This document shows positions 28,203 to 37,600 of a stretch of 64,000 nucleotides of DNA, one piece after another. Source of the stretch: Bifidobacterium sp. ESL0704 (GTDB lineage Bacteria > Actinomycetota > Actinomycetes > Actinomycetales > Bifidobacteriaceae); NCBI RefSeq assembly GCF_029392075.1, contig NZ_CP113929.1, forward strand, positions 2,170,001 to 2,234,000. Direction: 5' to 3'. Numbering within the stretch: the first letter of the stretch is position 1; every line of letters starts with the position of its first letter. The notes under the pieces are model-generated. The model was not told the DNA's origin, did not search any database, and worked only from the letters and a program-made list of their open reading frames with translations. Made by a program: the position numbers and the translations under genes.

Positions 28203-28345
28203 GGTGCGGTCGTCGAACTCGTACGCCATCTCGCCGGGCAGCGTGTTGTAGGCGGAGGCGAACAGCTGGGCGACAGTGACCCACAATACATAGACAAGGA
28301 AATAGAGCACGAACGGCAGACCGGGAATCCACAGAAGGATGCCGA
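28203..28345 (-). pseudogene. Duplicated fragment of the GPH transporter gene
   Basis: These 143 bp match 25634-25776 inside the intact transporter with five substitutions by my alignment, in the same orientation. The minus-strand frame still reads GILLWIPGLPFVLYFLVYV and WVTVAQLFASAYNTLPGEM, but has no start or remaining helices. The two copies are 2,569 bp apart and bracket the AAA-HEPN gene plus the 5' part of the transporter. It is a remnant of a second transporter copy or a recombination scar. Confidence 0.9.
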
Positions 28346-28381
28346 TTGCCGGCACATCAAAACCATATGATGTACCGGCAA
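28346..28381. repeat. 36-bp inverted repeat at the edge of the duplicated fragment
   Basis: TTGCCGGCACATCA, eight bases, then TGATGTACCGGCAA: 14-bp arms with one mismatch. It begins exactly where homology to the transporter stops. It could be a terminal repeat remnant, an operator or a terminator stem without a T-run. Confidence 0.75.
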
Positions 28382-28426
28382 TCAAGAGGATGCCAAGCAG
28401 CTAGCTCAGGCATCGGTTGTTGATGC

Positions 28427-30214
28427 TCAGGCGGACCCAAAACGCTTCAGCGGCTTGACATCGCCGCAAAGCCCATGCCGCTTAAGCAGCTCGGCGATAG
28501 ATACCAACCCTTGCGAATGGTAGGTGCGCGCGAACTCATCCACGTCGGCTTCGCTATGTTGCTCGTCTACGTCGAGCACAAGCTGTTCGACGGGCAGCGG
28601 ACGGATGCCGGAGATTTTCACGTCGATGACGCTCGGCCCGTCGTAGTTGGCCAGCGCCTTCGCAAACGCATCGTCGAGCTCGGCGAGTGTGCGAACCTCA
28701 AAGCCCTGTGCGCCCAGAGCCTCGCACGCACTTGCATAGTCTCCGTCAATCAGATCGACGCCCGAATGGGGCTGATTGATGTCATCCTGCTCGCCTTCGA
28801 TAAAGCCCAGCGTCTCATTGGTCAGCACGATGTTGATGATCGGCTCATGGTACTTCACCTGCGTCATGATATCCTGCATGTTCATCGCGAATCCGCCGTC
28901 ACCGCTGATGGAGAAGACCTGACGGTCGGGGTAGCTCTCCTGCGCGCCGATGGCGGCCGGCAGCGCGTAACCCATCGTGGCGTACCATGCGGAGGTCGAA
29001 ATTTTTTGCTCGGGGCTCACCTTGAGCATGCGGTAACTGTCGATGGTCACGTTGCCTACGTCGACGGCAAAGATCGCGTTCGACTTGGCGTTGCGATTGA
29101 TGCGGGCGAAGACCGTATCCGGTTCAAGCGGTGTACTTTCGAGATCTTCACGAGCCGCCGACCATTCGTTCCAGTTGGCAAGATCCTCCACGATCACGTC
29201 ATAGTACGGACGCGAATCGACCTTGGGCGCGACCTCAAGCATCGCCTTCAATGTGGCCTTGGCATCCGCCACGATGCCCAGATCGACGTGGTGACGTTTG
29301 CCGATATCCGTGGGCTTGATGTTGACCTGGATGAATGTGGTCTCCGGATGAACAAAATAGGAAGCGAAAGGCATGTTGGTGCCGATGAACAGCACCGCGT
29401 CCGCGGATTTGGCCGCATCCACGCCCGGCTTGGTGGCCACGCGTCCGGCGCTGCGCACATACGCCTTCTGACCTTCCGGCAGCACACCGAGACCGAGCGC
29501 TGACGACATCATCGGGATCTTCATTTTCTCGGAGAGCGCCACCAGCTCCTCGGCCGCGTCCTTGGCACCGGTGCCGAAGTAGATCAGTGGCCGTTCAGCG
29601 TCATTGAGGATTTGGACGGCCTTGGCCACGTCCTCGGCGCTCGGCTCGACACTGACCGTACCGCGGCTGAAATCATGCGCCGTGGAGCGGAAAGTATCGT
29701 CAATCGGCGTCCAACCCAAATCCTTGGGAATGATGACCACGGCGACACCGGAATGTTCGTAAGCCTGCCGGATGGCCTGATCGACCACGGCCGGCAGCTG
29801 TTCGGCGGTCATCACCGTGCGGTTGTAGACGGCGACATCGTCGAAGATCGGCCCTTCATTGATTTCCTGGAAATAATCCGTGTTCATCATCGTCGTCGGC
29901 ACCTGTGCCACCAACGCAAGCACCGGCACATGATCGTGTTTGGCATCGTACAGGCCGTTGAGCAAGTGAACGGCACCGGGCCCTGCGGAACCGAAGCACA
30001 CGCCGATCTTGCCGGTGAACTTGGCTTCGCCGGCCGCGGCCAGCGCACCCGCCTCTTCATGGCGAACCTGAATGTATTTCATAGTGTCGCGCCGGTTGTG
30101 CAGCGCGTTCATCGTCGAGTCGAACGACCCGCCGGGAAGCCCGAAGATATGGGTCACGCCCCAATCCTCAAGTACCTTGATCATCGCGTCGGATGCATTG
30201 ATTTTGTCGGCCAT
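28427..30214 (-). CDS. Pyruvate oxidase (TPP/FAD-dependent)
   Basis: A 595-residue TPP enzyme most like the phosphate-dependent pyruvate oxidases of lactic acid bacteria, which turn pyruvate, phosphate and O2 into acetyl-phosphate, CO2 and H2O2. Start at 30214 (MADKINASDAM) follows AAAGGGG. The catalytic Glu lies in VRHEEAGALAAAG, the FAD-domain in the middle, and the TPP motif is GDGGFAMNMQDIMTQV followed about 25 residues later by ETLGF. Length matches POX rather than acetolactate synthase. It would add an oxygen-linked route to acetyl-phosphate in an organism that already makes it by phosphoketolase. A longer start (30253) is unsupported. Confidence 0.88.
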   Translation of the reverse strand: MADKINASDAMIKVLEDWGVTHIFGLPGGSFDSTMNALHNRRDTMKYIQVRHEEAGALAAAGEAKFTGKIGVCFGSAGPGAVHLLNGLYDAKHDHVPVLALVAQVPTTMMNTDYFQEINEGPIFDDVAVYNRTVMTAEQLPAVVDQAIRQAYEHSGVAVVIIPKDLGWTPIDDTFRSTAHDFSRGTVSVEPSAEDVAKAVQILNDAERPLIYFGTGAKDAAEELVALSEKMKIPMMSSALGLGVLPEGQKAYVRSAGRVATKPGVDAAKSADAVLFIGTNMPFASYFVHPETTFIQVNIKPTDIGKRHHVDLGIVADAKATLKAMLEVAPKVDSRPYYDVIVEDLANWNEWSAAREDLESTPLEPDTVFARINRNAKSNAIFAVDVGNVTIDSYRMLKVSPEQKISTSAWYATMGYALPAAIGAQESYPDRQVFSISGDGGFAMNMQDIMTQVKYHEPIINIVLTNETLGFIEGEQDDINQPHSGVDLIDGDYASACEALGAQGFEVRTLAELDDAFAKALANYDGPSVIDVKISGIRPLPVEQLVLDVDEQHSEADVDEFARTYHSQGLVSIAELLKRHGLCGDVKPLKRFGSA

Positions 30215-30672
30215 CGTCGGCCCCTTTCGCTTCATTGCCATATTCTGGTTCACGATGTGAGGTCGCGTTTACCGTTTCGTTGGCTCTTGCAGGATCGCAC
30301 GTTTCGTCGAAACACCAGACCCCGTAAAAGTTTCATTAGCCAGTAAACCAATCAATTGCCTTCACATCGATTGATTTCAACACTAATGCATCGGACTGCG
30401 ATTTACGCATTACATATCCGCTTTCCAGCCCTAAGCGAATATGATGAAAACTACCCTGTGATACTCATTGCATTATGCATCACATATACGGCTTAGCCCA
30501 TCCACACAACGGACCGCGTTCCAACCGACGGACGCAATTGTCATTTTTACTTGTTTACGGCAACATCTGCGTAAAAGTGACGGCCGGAAACCGTAAATAT
30601 ATCTTTTTCTGATAGTCCTAAGCAAGCAAATAAAAAGTAACAGCCAGAAACCGACCCACACGAAACAGCGGA
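30215..30672. other. Intergenic region upstream of pyruvate oxidase
   Basis: About 460 bp of moderate AT content between two minus-strand genes. It must carry the pyruvate oxidase promoter, but no clear boxes, hairpin or gene could be assigned. Confidence 0.5.
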
Positions 30673-32100
30673 TCAGACTTCGACCGGCCGCATTCCGACG
30701 GACGGAGTTTTGCGAACCTTGATGGAAACAAGCGTGATGCAGAGCGCCACCAGCGAAAGCACGATCAGCAGAGCGAAGGCATTGCTGGCTCCAGCCACCG
30801 ACGCCGCTTTGACGTTGTGCGGAATGCGGGCTTCGCTGAAGGAAAGCGAGGCGGAAAGCACCGTCGTTCCCAACGATCCGGCATACTGCTGCAGCACGTT
30901 GAACAGCGAGTTGAAATCGGTCTGTTGCGGACCGGCGACAAATTTGCTGGCGTCCGACATCGTGTTGCCGTAACCGAAGTTGAAGCCGGCACGCAGGAAC
31001 ATATAGAGCAGGGTCAGAATCACCACGGTCGCTTTGCCGGTCATCGCCCACAAAGCCGTGGCTCCGACGATCAGCGAGATGTTGGAGATCAGAAGCACCA
31101 ACGTCGGGCCGCGGCGGTCGTAGAGCCGGCCCACGAACGGGGCGATGGCGGCACCAAGCAACGAACCGGGCAGGAGCATCAGCCCAGCGGCCAACGAATC
31201 GATGCCAAGGAAGTTTTCGGCGAAAACCGGCAGAAGGAAGGAGCTGCCGATGTTGATGAATTGGAGAATGGCGTAGTTCGCGCCACGCAGGCTCACGATC
31301 GGGTTCTTGAACAGACGCAGGTTGAGTAGCGGCGACTTGGAGGCGAGGCAACGCCAGATGAACAGCGCGAGCAGCACCACGGCCACGCAGATGGCGACGG
31401 CCACCTTGTACGACCAACCGCCGTCGGCTCCGAACTGGTCGAAGATCTCGGTGAAGCTGATCATGAAGAAGCTCAGCAGCACCAATCCGATGCCATCGAA
31501 GGACTTGCCGGCTCCCTGCGCCTTCAGCCGCAGGTTCGTCTCTCCCAAGACCCACGCGACGATAAGCAGCGGCAGCGTGAATACGAAAATGATGCGCCAG
31601 GAGAAGTAGTAATTGATGAGGCCGCCGTAGGTGGGGCCGAGCGCGGGGGCGAAAGACGTGACCATGTTTGCCACACCGACGTAGGTGCCGCGTCGGCTCA
31701 CCGGCACCAGCGCAAGAATGACATTGATCATCAAAGGAGTGGAAACGCCTGTGGCCGCCGCCTGAAGCAGACGGCCAAGCAGCAACAGCCAGTAGTTGAG
31801 CGGCAAGCAGCACAGCACGGTGCCGACGATGCTGACGATGATGGCGCAGCGGAAGAGCAGACGAGTGTCAAAACGCTTGAGCAGGAACGATGACGTGCTC
31901 ATCACGATGGTGACCATCAGCAGGTAGCCGGAAGTCAGCAACTGGATGGTCGAAAGCGGCAGACCGAATTCTCGTGTCATCGTCGGGAACGTGACGTTCA
32001 ACGACGTCTCGGTCAGGATGCCCGTAAACGAAAGCAACGCCGCCGCGGCGATGGATAGTTTTGTCTGTGTAGATACGCGTTCTTCTTGCAAATTCTTCAA
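30673..32100 (-). CDS. Multidrug efflux MFS transporter, DHA2 (EmrB/QacA) family
   Basis: A 475-residue, 14-helix proton antiporter. LNVTFPTMTREFG at the end of helix 1, GRLLQAAATGVSTPLM in helix 4 and the antiporter motif C-like GVANMVTSFAPALGPTYGGLI in helix 5 identify DHA2 drug exporters. The start is uncertain: TTG at 32100 or TTG at 32091, the latter about ten bases after GAGG; no ATG is present until well inside helix 1. No regulator is adjacent. The substrate is not predictable. Confidence 0.85.
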   Translation of the reverse strand: MKNLQEERVSTQTKLSIAAAALLSFTGILTETSLNVTFPTMTREFGLPLSTIQLLTSGYLLMVTIVMSTSSFLLKRFDTRLLFRCAIIVSIVGTVLCCLPLNYWLLLLGRLLQAAATGVSTPLMINVILALVPVSRRGTYVGVANMVTSFAPALGPTYGGLINYYFSWRIIFVFTLPLLIVAWVLGETNLRLKAQGAGKSFDGIGLVLLSFFMISFTEIFDQFGADGGWSYKVAVAICVAVVLLALFIWRCLASKSPLLNLRLFKNPIVSLRGANYAILQFINIGSSFLLPVFAENFLGIDSLAAGLMLLPGSLLGAAIAPFVGRLYDRRGPTLVLLISNISLIVGATALWAMTGKATVVILTLLYMFLRAGFNFGYGNTMSDASKFVAGPQQTDFNSLFNVLQQYAGSLGTTVLSASLSFSEARIPHNVKAASVAGASNAFALLIVLSLVALCITLVSIKVRKTPSVGMRPVEV

Positions 32101-32490
32101 ACCTCAATATGCTTTTGCTGTCCCAAGCACTCCAGGGGTGTGGCAACAGTTGGCGCGCCCCGACCCCACCGAACGCGCAACTTACCTAGTATACGCCAAT
32201 AGCCATCATCGCTTCAAACCAGAACGAGGAGATGGCCTCTTGCCGTACCTACCGGCCCACAACCGGCCCGACTCAGTCGGTTGCCACAACATGCGATTCC
32301 GCTATATTTAAGCCGCTGAGCCTCCCCCAGAGACCCAAAACTGGCGCGAATCAATGGTTCCGCCATATTTAAGCCGCTCACCACAACCCCGTGGCTTAGA
32401 ATATGACGGAACTACGATGTTGACGATTGACGGGCGGCTTGATGGGATCGGTGAGCCCAGTCGTTACTAGCGTATACCGGCTTATACAAG
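32101..32490. other. Intergenic region with palindromic elements
   Basis: No gene is supported. The second half contains the palindromic element at 32298-32411, related to that at 10155-10262. The first half may include the efflux pump promoter on the minus strand. Confidence 0.5.
32298..32411. repeat. Palindromic intergenic element, second locus
   Basis: One half-element (TTCCGCTATATTTAAGCCGC at 32298) precedes a full hairpin at 32358-32411 pairing TTCCGCCATATTTAAGCC with GGCTTAGAATATGACGGAA. The core TATTTAAGCC/GGCTT matches the elements near acyP. Confidence 0.8.
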
Positions 32491-32528
32491 AAAGTCCCGC
32501 TGACACGGCATTCGTGCAGCGGGACTTC
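32491..32528. terminator. Terminator of the rpsF-ssb-rpsR-rplI operon
   Basis: AAGTCCCGCTG and CAGCGGGACTT form a perfect 11-bp stem 44 bp after the rplI stop; on the minus strand it is followed by TCTTGTATAAG. It can also act on the plus strand. Confidence 0.85.
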
Positions 32529-32571
32529 CCTTGCTTAAGCTTCGGGTATCAACCCGTTATGAATCTTGAAA

Positions 32572-33018
32572 TTACTCGGCAACGACCTTCACGGTGAAGT
32601 TCGCGGAGATTTCGGGATGCAGGGCCACGGTGGCGGGGAACTCGCCGGTGGTCTTGATGGTCTCGACCTTGATCGCCTTCGGATCGACAGCGGCCTTGGA
32701 CTCGAGCGCGGTTGCGATGTCCATGGTGGAGATGCCACCGAACAGCTTGCCGGACTCGGAAACCTTGGCGCTCAACTCGACGACGGTGCCGTCGATAGCG
32801 GCCTTGGCGGCCACGGCGTCTTCACGGGTGGCTACGGACTTGGCCAGACGTGCGCGCTTCATCGCCTCGATCTGGGAGGCAGCGTTCTTGCTCCACGCGA
32901 AGGCGAGGCCCTGCGGGATCAGATAGTTGCGTGCATAGCCAGGCTTGACCTCGACGACATCACCCGAGTGACCGAGATTCGCGACGGACTTGGTAAGAAT
33001 AACCTTAGTTTCAGCCAT
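32572..33018 (-). CDS. rplI: Large ribosomal subunit protein bL9
   Basis: A 148-residue bL9. The N-terminal rRNA-binding domain reads [31 protein letters not shown] in pattern, followed by the long connecting helix and the C-terminal domain ([22 protein letters not shown]). It is last in the conserved bS6-SSB-bS18-bL9 operon, 17 bp after rpsR, and is followed by a strong terminator. Confidence 0.98.
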   Translation of the reverse strand: MAETKVILTKSVANLGHSGDVVEVKPGYARNYLIPQGLAFAWSKNAASQIEAMKRARLAKSVATREDAVAAKAAIDGTVVELSAKVSESGKLFGGISTMDIATALESKAAVDPKAIKVETIKTTGEFPATVALHPEISANFTVKVVAE

Positions 33019-33035
33019 TTTCCTTGCCTTTCCTA

Positions 33036-33284
33036 TCAGCGACCGTTGGTGGCGTAAGGCAGCAGGGCCATCTCACGCGCGTTCTTGATGGCGCGGGAAA
33101 TCTCGCGCTGCTCCTGGATGGTCACGCCGGTGATACGACGAGAACGGATCTTGCCGCGATCGGAGATGAACTTGCGCAGCAGAGCGGTGTCCTTGTAATC
33201 GATCTCGGTGATCTTCGCAGCCTTGAGTGGATTCGGCTTCTTCTTAAACGGCTTTACCGGTGGTTTTGGCCTTTTACGTGACAT
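33036..33284 (-). CDS. rpsR: Small ribosomal subunit protein bS18
   Basis: An 82-residue bS18 with the typical [19 protein letters not shown] and [20 protein letters not shown] segments. It has no Cys, so it is the zinc-independent form. bS18 pairs with bS6 on the 30S platform; its gene lies between ssb and rplI as in most bacteria. Confidence 0.98.
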   Translation of the reverse strand: MSRKRPKPPVKPFKKKPNPLKAAKITEIDYKDTALLRKFISDRGKIRSRRITGVTIQEQREISRAIKNAREMALLPYATNGR

Positions 33285-33357
33285 ATCAATGTCTCCTTAA
33301 CACTTGTTTCAACGTCTATTGCTTGGCTTCTTGCGGTTTCGCGTTTCTAGCGGCTAT

Positions 33358-33999
33358 CTAGAACTCGGGTTCGTCGGAATCCCCGCCGAAATCGGAGCTG
33401 CCTCCGAAGCTCGAGAATCCATCGCCCGAGTTGGCGGAACTGCCCCATGGGTCGTTGCCGGTGGCTGGGGACTGTCCTTGCTGGGATTGACCAGCCGAGG
33501 CACCTCCCGAGTAACCTGCACCGCCTTGGTATCCGCCGTTGCCGCCACGGTTATAACCGCCGCCATTGTTGCCGGCACCGCCGTTATAACCTCCGTTGTT
33601 GCGGGAACTACCCTGGAACCCGCCGTTCGAAGAGGACTGGCGTTGCACCTGGGCGGTGGCATAGCGCAGGGACGGGCCGATCTCGTCGACCGTCATCTCC
33701 ACGACCGTGCGGTTGCTCCCGTCGTTGGCCGTGTACGAACGCTGCTGCAGACGGCCCTGCGCGATCACGCGCATGCCCTTGGAAAGCGACGACGCGCAAT
33801 GGTCCGCCATGTCGCGCCACGCCGAGCAGCGCATGAACAGCGCGTTGCCGTCCTCCCACTGCTGGGTCTGGCGGTTGAACGTACGCGGCGTCGAAGCGAT
33901 CGTGAAACTCGCGACCGATGCCCCGCTGCCGATGGTACGTAGCTCCGGATCAGCCGTAAGGTTGCCGATAATCGTGATAACCGTATCTCCTGCTGCCAT
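33358..33999 (-). CDS. ssb: Single-stranded DNA-binding protein
   Basis: SSB protects ssDNA during replication and repair. It is 213 residues: an OB fold (1-115; [43 protein letters not shown]), a Gly/Asn/Tyr-rich low-complexity linker (about 125-180), and the acidic C-terminal tip DSDEPEF in place of the common DDEPPF, which recruits partner proteins. Located between rpsF and rpsR, the standard order. Confidence 0.97.
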   Translation of the reverse strand: MAAGDTVITIIGNLTADPELRTIGSGASVASFTIASTPRTFNRQTQQWEDGNALFMRCSAWRDMADHCASSLSKGMRVIAQGRLQQRSYTANDGSNRTVVEMTVDEIGPSLRYATAQVQRQSSSNGGFQGSSRNNGGYNGGAGNNGGGYNRGGNGGYQGGAGYSGGASAGQSQQGQSPATGNDPWGSSANSGDGFSSFGGSSDFGGDSDEPEF

Positions 34000-34081
34000 G
34001 ACGTGCCTTCCTCACCAACTTTGCCTCAAATGCTCGAAGCAAAAACCAATAGACTAAAATTCAATATTCCCGCGCAGGGAC

Positions 34082-34378
34082 TTACTTGACATCCTTGCGA
34101 AGAATCTTCGTACGGATTACGGACTCGTTCAGGTTCAGAACACGGTCCAGCTCGTCGCTCGTCGCCGGCTCGCAGCTGTAGTTGACCACGACGTAGTTGC
34201 CTTCGTTCTTGCCATCGATTTCATAGGCAAGCTTGCGGCGTCCCCAGATATCGGGGTCGGAAACGGAACCGCCCTCTTTGGTGACGATTTCCATATACTC
34301 TTGGGTCAGCTTCTTCAGGGCTCGTTCGTCAAGCTCCGGATCGGCAATGAACATCAGTTCATACTTGTGTGCAGACAT
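34082..34378 (-). CDS. rpsF: Small ribosomal subunit protein bS6
   Basis: A 98-residue bS6 (KYELMFIADPELDE, WGRRKLAYEIDGKNEGNYVVV). The ATG at 34378 has AAGGAGG seven bases upstream; the longer frame to 34471 lies in the leader. The leader may hold a S6:S18 regulatory hairpin as in other bacteria, but I could not verify it. A TATTATAG -10-like sequence lies near 34476-34485 on this strand. Confidence 0.98.
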   Translation of the reverse strand: MSAHKYELMFIADPELDERALKKLTQEYMEIVTKEGGSVSDPDIWGRRKLAYEIDGKNEGNYVVVNYSCEPATSDELDRVLNLNESVIRTKILRKDVK

Positions 34379-34655
34379 CACCCACCTCCTTCGGACTACA
34401 GTCGGCCGCGGTCTTTCCGCGACAGGAGTGTGTATGCGTGCCATATCACGACGCAAAACCGCGTCAGACATAGCTTTTCTATAATAGTGGTTCCGGCCGA
34501 CTTCACCGGCCAGTCAATCCGAACCGATATAAGCACACATTTTCCGATAAATACGGCCGAAAAGCCCTATGGTTGTTGACCCTGCGACATATTGTTGACT
34601 AATAAAAGTAATACCCCGACAATGGGGTCGCAAAGAGCAGGAAGCGGGGAGAAAG

Positions 34656-37600
34656 ATGATTTGCCCTCACTGTGGTGCAACAATATCGGAAAACGCCAAA
34701 TTCTGTCCGCGTTGCGGGCAAAGCACGGCACCTGCCGGCTCACGGCAGCCGCAGAATCCCAATGTCGGGGCAAGCGGCGTCGGCGTTGATGCCCACGCGT
34801 CCGGGGCATCCATGCCTTCGATTCCCCTGCCGGAAACCCCTGCCTCAGATTTCTCAACGGCTCCCGGAGCAGCTGCAGGCAGCACAGGAATGCCGATGCC
34901 ACAAGGTCCAGCCACTCAACCGGCACCCTCCGGACAACCAACCGGGCCCGTTCCTTCATACGGCTCCGCGCCCAATATGAACGGCACCATCCCGACCGCG
35001 GGCATCCCCACCGGCACCATCCCGACCAGCAATATTCCGACTGGCAATATTCCGACCGCAGGAGTACCGACTGGCACCATACCGACTGGCGTTATCCCGA
35101 CCATAGGAGTACCGACCAGCAATATCTCCACTGGCAATAGCCCGACTGGCGCCATCCCGACCGCAGGCATCCCCACCAACACCATCCCGACCGGCAATAT
35201 CCCCAACGGCACCATCCCCAATAACGGACAACCCTCACAAGCGCAGAGGCTTTACAAGGAAATCGTCACTCCCGCAAGTCTCAAGACGATGGGATCGTCC
35301 TTGGGCTTCGGCATTGGCGCGGCATTCGTCTTTGCCACGCTCAACGCGGCGATGCTCTCGGCCATCAGCAGCAACGCGATCTCGTCGATGATGAACAATC
35401 TCGGTAATGCCTCCCAGCTGCTCGATGTCAAATCCAGCAATTTCTTCTATACCATCATCACCATGCTCATAGCAGGCGTTTCGGGGTCGTTCTCCCTGAA
35501 GGCCTCGGCGTTCGGAATCTCGACCGACGCCCTCGGAGCCAGTATCTCGATGTGGCTGCCGATGAGCCTCTCCGGCGTCGCGCTTCTGGTCGGGGCCGCG
35601 TTCGGCGCCTACTTCATCGCGCACCGCGTCGGCGTCCGCTTCAAGTTCACCGGTATGGTAAGCGCGGCTGTCGTGGGACTTGCCACAGGCTTGATCTACG
35701 TGGTCCTCGGGGCTCTTTTCCCCATGAATTCCTCGACTTCCATAGGCATTCTGGAAGGCAAAACCGCACTCAACGGGGCCACGGCACGCACCTTCATCAT
35801 GGCCTTCCTGATTTCGGCCATCGGCTCGTTGCTTGGGCTTGCGCTGGCACAATACGCCTCCGACAGCACCAACGTGTTCGTCGCCGCTTGGCGTTGGGGC
35901 CACCGTTTGCGCGGCCCGGCACGCACCTTCGTAGAGGCTTTCTTCATCTACATGGTCAGCTATACGCTCATCGCGTTGATCGCCCTCATCATCGTTTCGA
36001 TCGCCGCCAACGTGCCTTCGGCCATTGTGCTGATTCCTATTATTATGCCGTATCTGCAGTTTGTGCTGCTCTCCTTCTCCTCGTTCGGAGGAATTGCCAC
36101 CGTAGGTGACAACGCGATTCCCATCACCTTCGGCAGCCTGTTCGCCGCCAAGCCATGGGTTTTCATCCTCGGGGCAGTCATATTCATAGCCATCACGCTC
36201 TATATCGCGTTGAGGGCCTCGGCACGCGCCCTGCAAGACAAGTACTACGCCCGTTGGGAGCACACTTGGAAAGCTCCGGTGGGCACCCTCGTCCTCTGGC
36301 TGCTGATCGCTTTCGTGCTTACCAGCATGGGCGCCTCAAGTTCAGGCTCCAGCTCCGGAGCAGTGACCATCGTTTCGTGGTATCCCCTGCTGGCCGCAGT
36401 CTGGGCATTTGCCATCGAGGTGGTCGCCATGACCTTCGGACCGGCAATGCTCACCTCCATCCCCGGCCTCTGGCAATTCGTGCGTGGAGGCTGCGTGGAA
36501 CCGACACCACAAAACGTCAACGCCTACGTGGATGCCTGCGGGGCTCGGTTCAGGCATATCGGCGGCAACGGAGGCAACGCGGCCAATGGCTCACCGACGC
36601 CTCAAACCCCCGCCCAAAACCATACAGCCGGCTTCCCGGGCCAAAACGGGACGCCCGGAGCAACCCCGACCTCAGCGGCACCTATGCCCGGTCAGGCCGC
36701 ACCCGCCGGCGCCCAGCCTTTTGCACAGCCAGGTCAGAACGACGCAAATCCGCAGGCCTACGCCACGGGCAGTGTGCCCAACGCTCCATACCCAACGGGG
36801 AATCCGTCGCTACCAACGTATACGAATCGCGATAACCCTGCCGGCTTTGAAGATTTCAGCACGGCGTCACCCGTCGCCCCTGTCTCCGGTGCCGCCGCAA
36901 AGCCGATGGATCCCAAACAAAAGCGAATCATCATCATTGGCTCGGCCATCGTCGGGGCATGCGTGCTTCTCGGCATCATCTACAGCGTGCTGAACGCGAC
37001 CGTGTTCAGCCCCAAAACGGTGGTCGACCAATACACCGCAGCCATCGCCGCCGGCGATTTCGATCATGCCAACGCCATTGCCGATCCGCAGGTAAGCGGC
37101 AAAAAAGCCGCGCTGCTCACCAATAAGGCCGCCAAGCAAGGCTCGACCATTTCCAACGCACGCGTGACCTCCACCGCGAGGAACTCCGACGGCTCGACGT
37201 CGGTGGCCATTACCTATACCCTTTCGGGCAAGACGCACAACGAAACGCTGAATCTGGCCGCCAAGAACCGGGAACTGCTCGTTTTCAACAAATGGACGAT
37301 CACCACACCACTGGTTGCGAATCTACGAGTTTCCGGACCGAGCGCGGTCAAGGAACTGAATATCAACGGAATAGGCATCTCCGCAGAGAACTCGAGTGAC
37401 ACCGGCAGCTCAAGCTCGGACTCACAATCGATCAAGGCATACAATTTCAAGGCGTACCCCGGAACCTACACCGTCAAAGCCGCGGCAAACGAATATATGA
37501 CCGGCAATACCTTGACGTTGGAACCGATTTCTTCTAATGACATGTCTTCTGTTTCAAGCTACGAAAACACCATTACGGTCAAGGCGACAGACAAGCTCAA

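Noticed and set aside
28203..28385. A separate small membrane protein gene
   Set aside because: It is a near-identical fragment of the transporter with unrelated sequence fused at both ends.
30473..31813. 446-codon minus-strand frame overlapping the DHA2 transporter
   Set aside because: Shifted frame of the transporter gene; composition is Arg/Ala-rich and without any domain.
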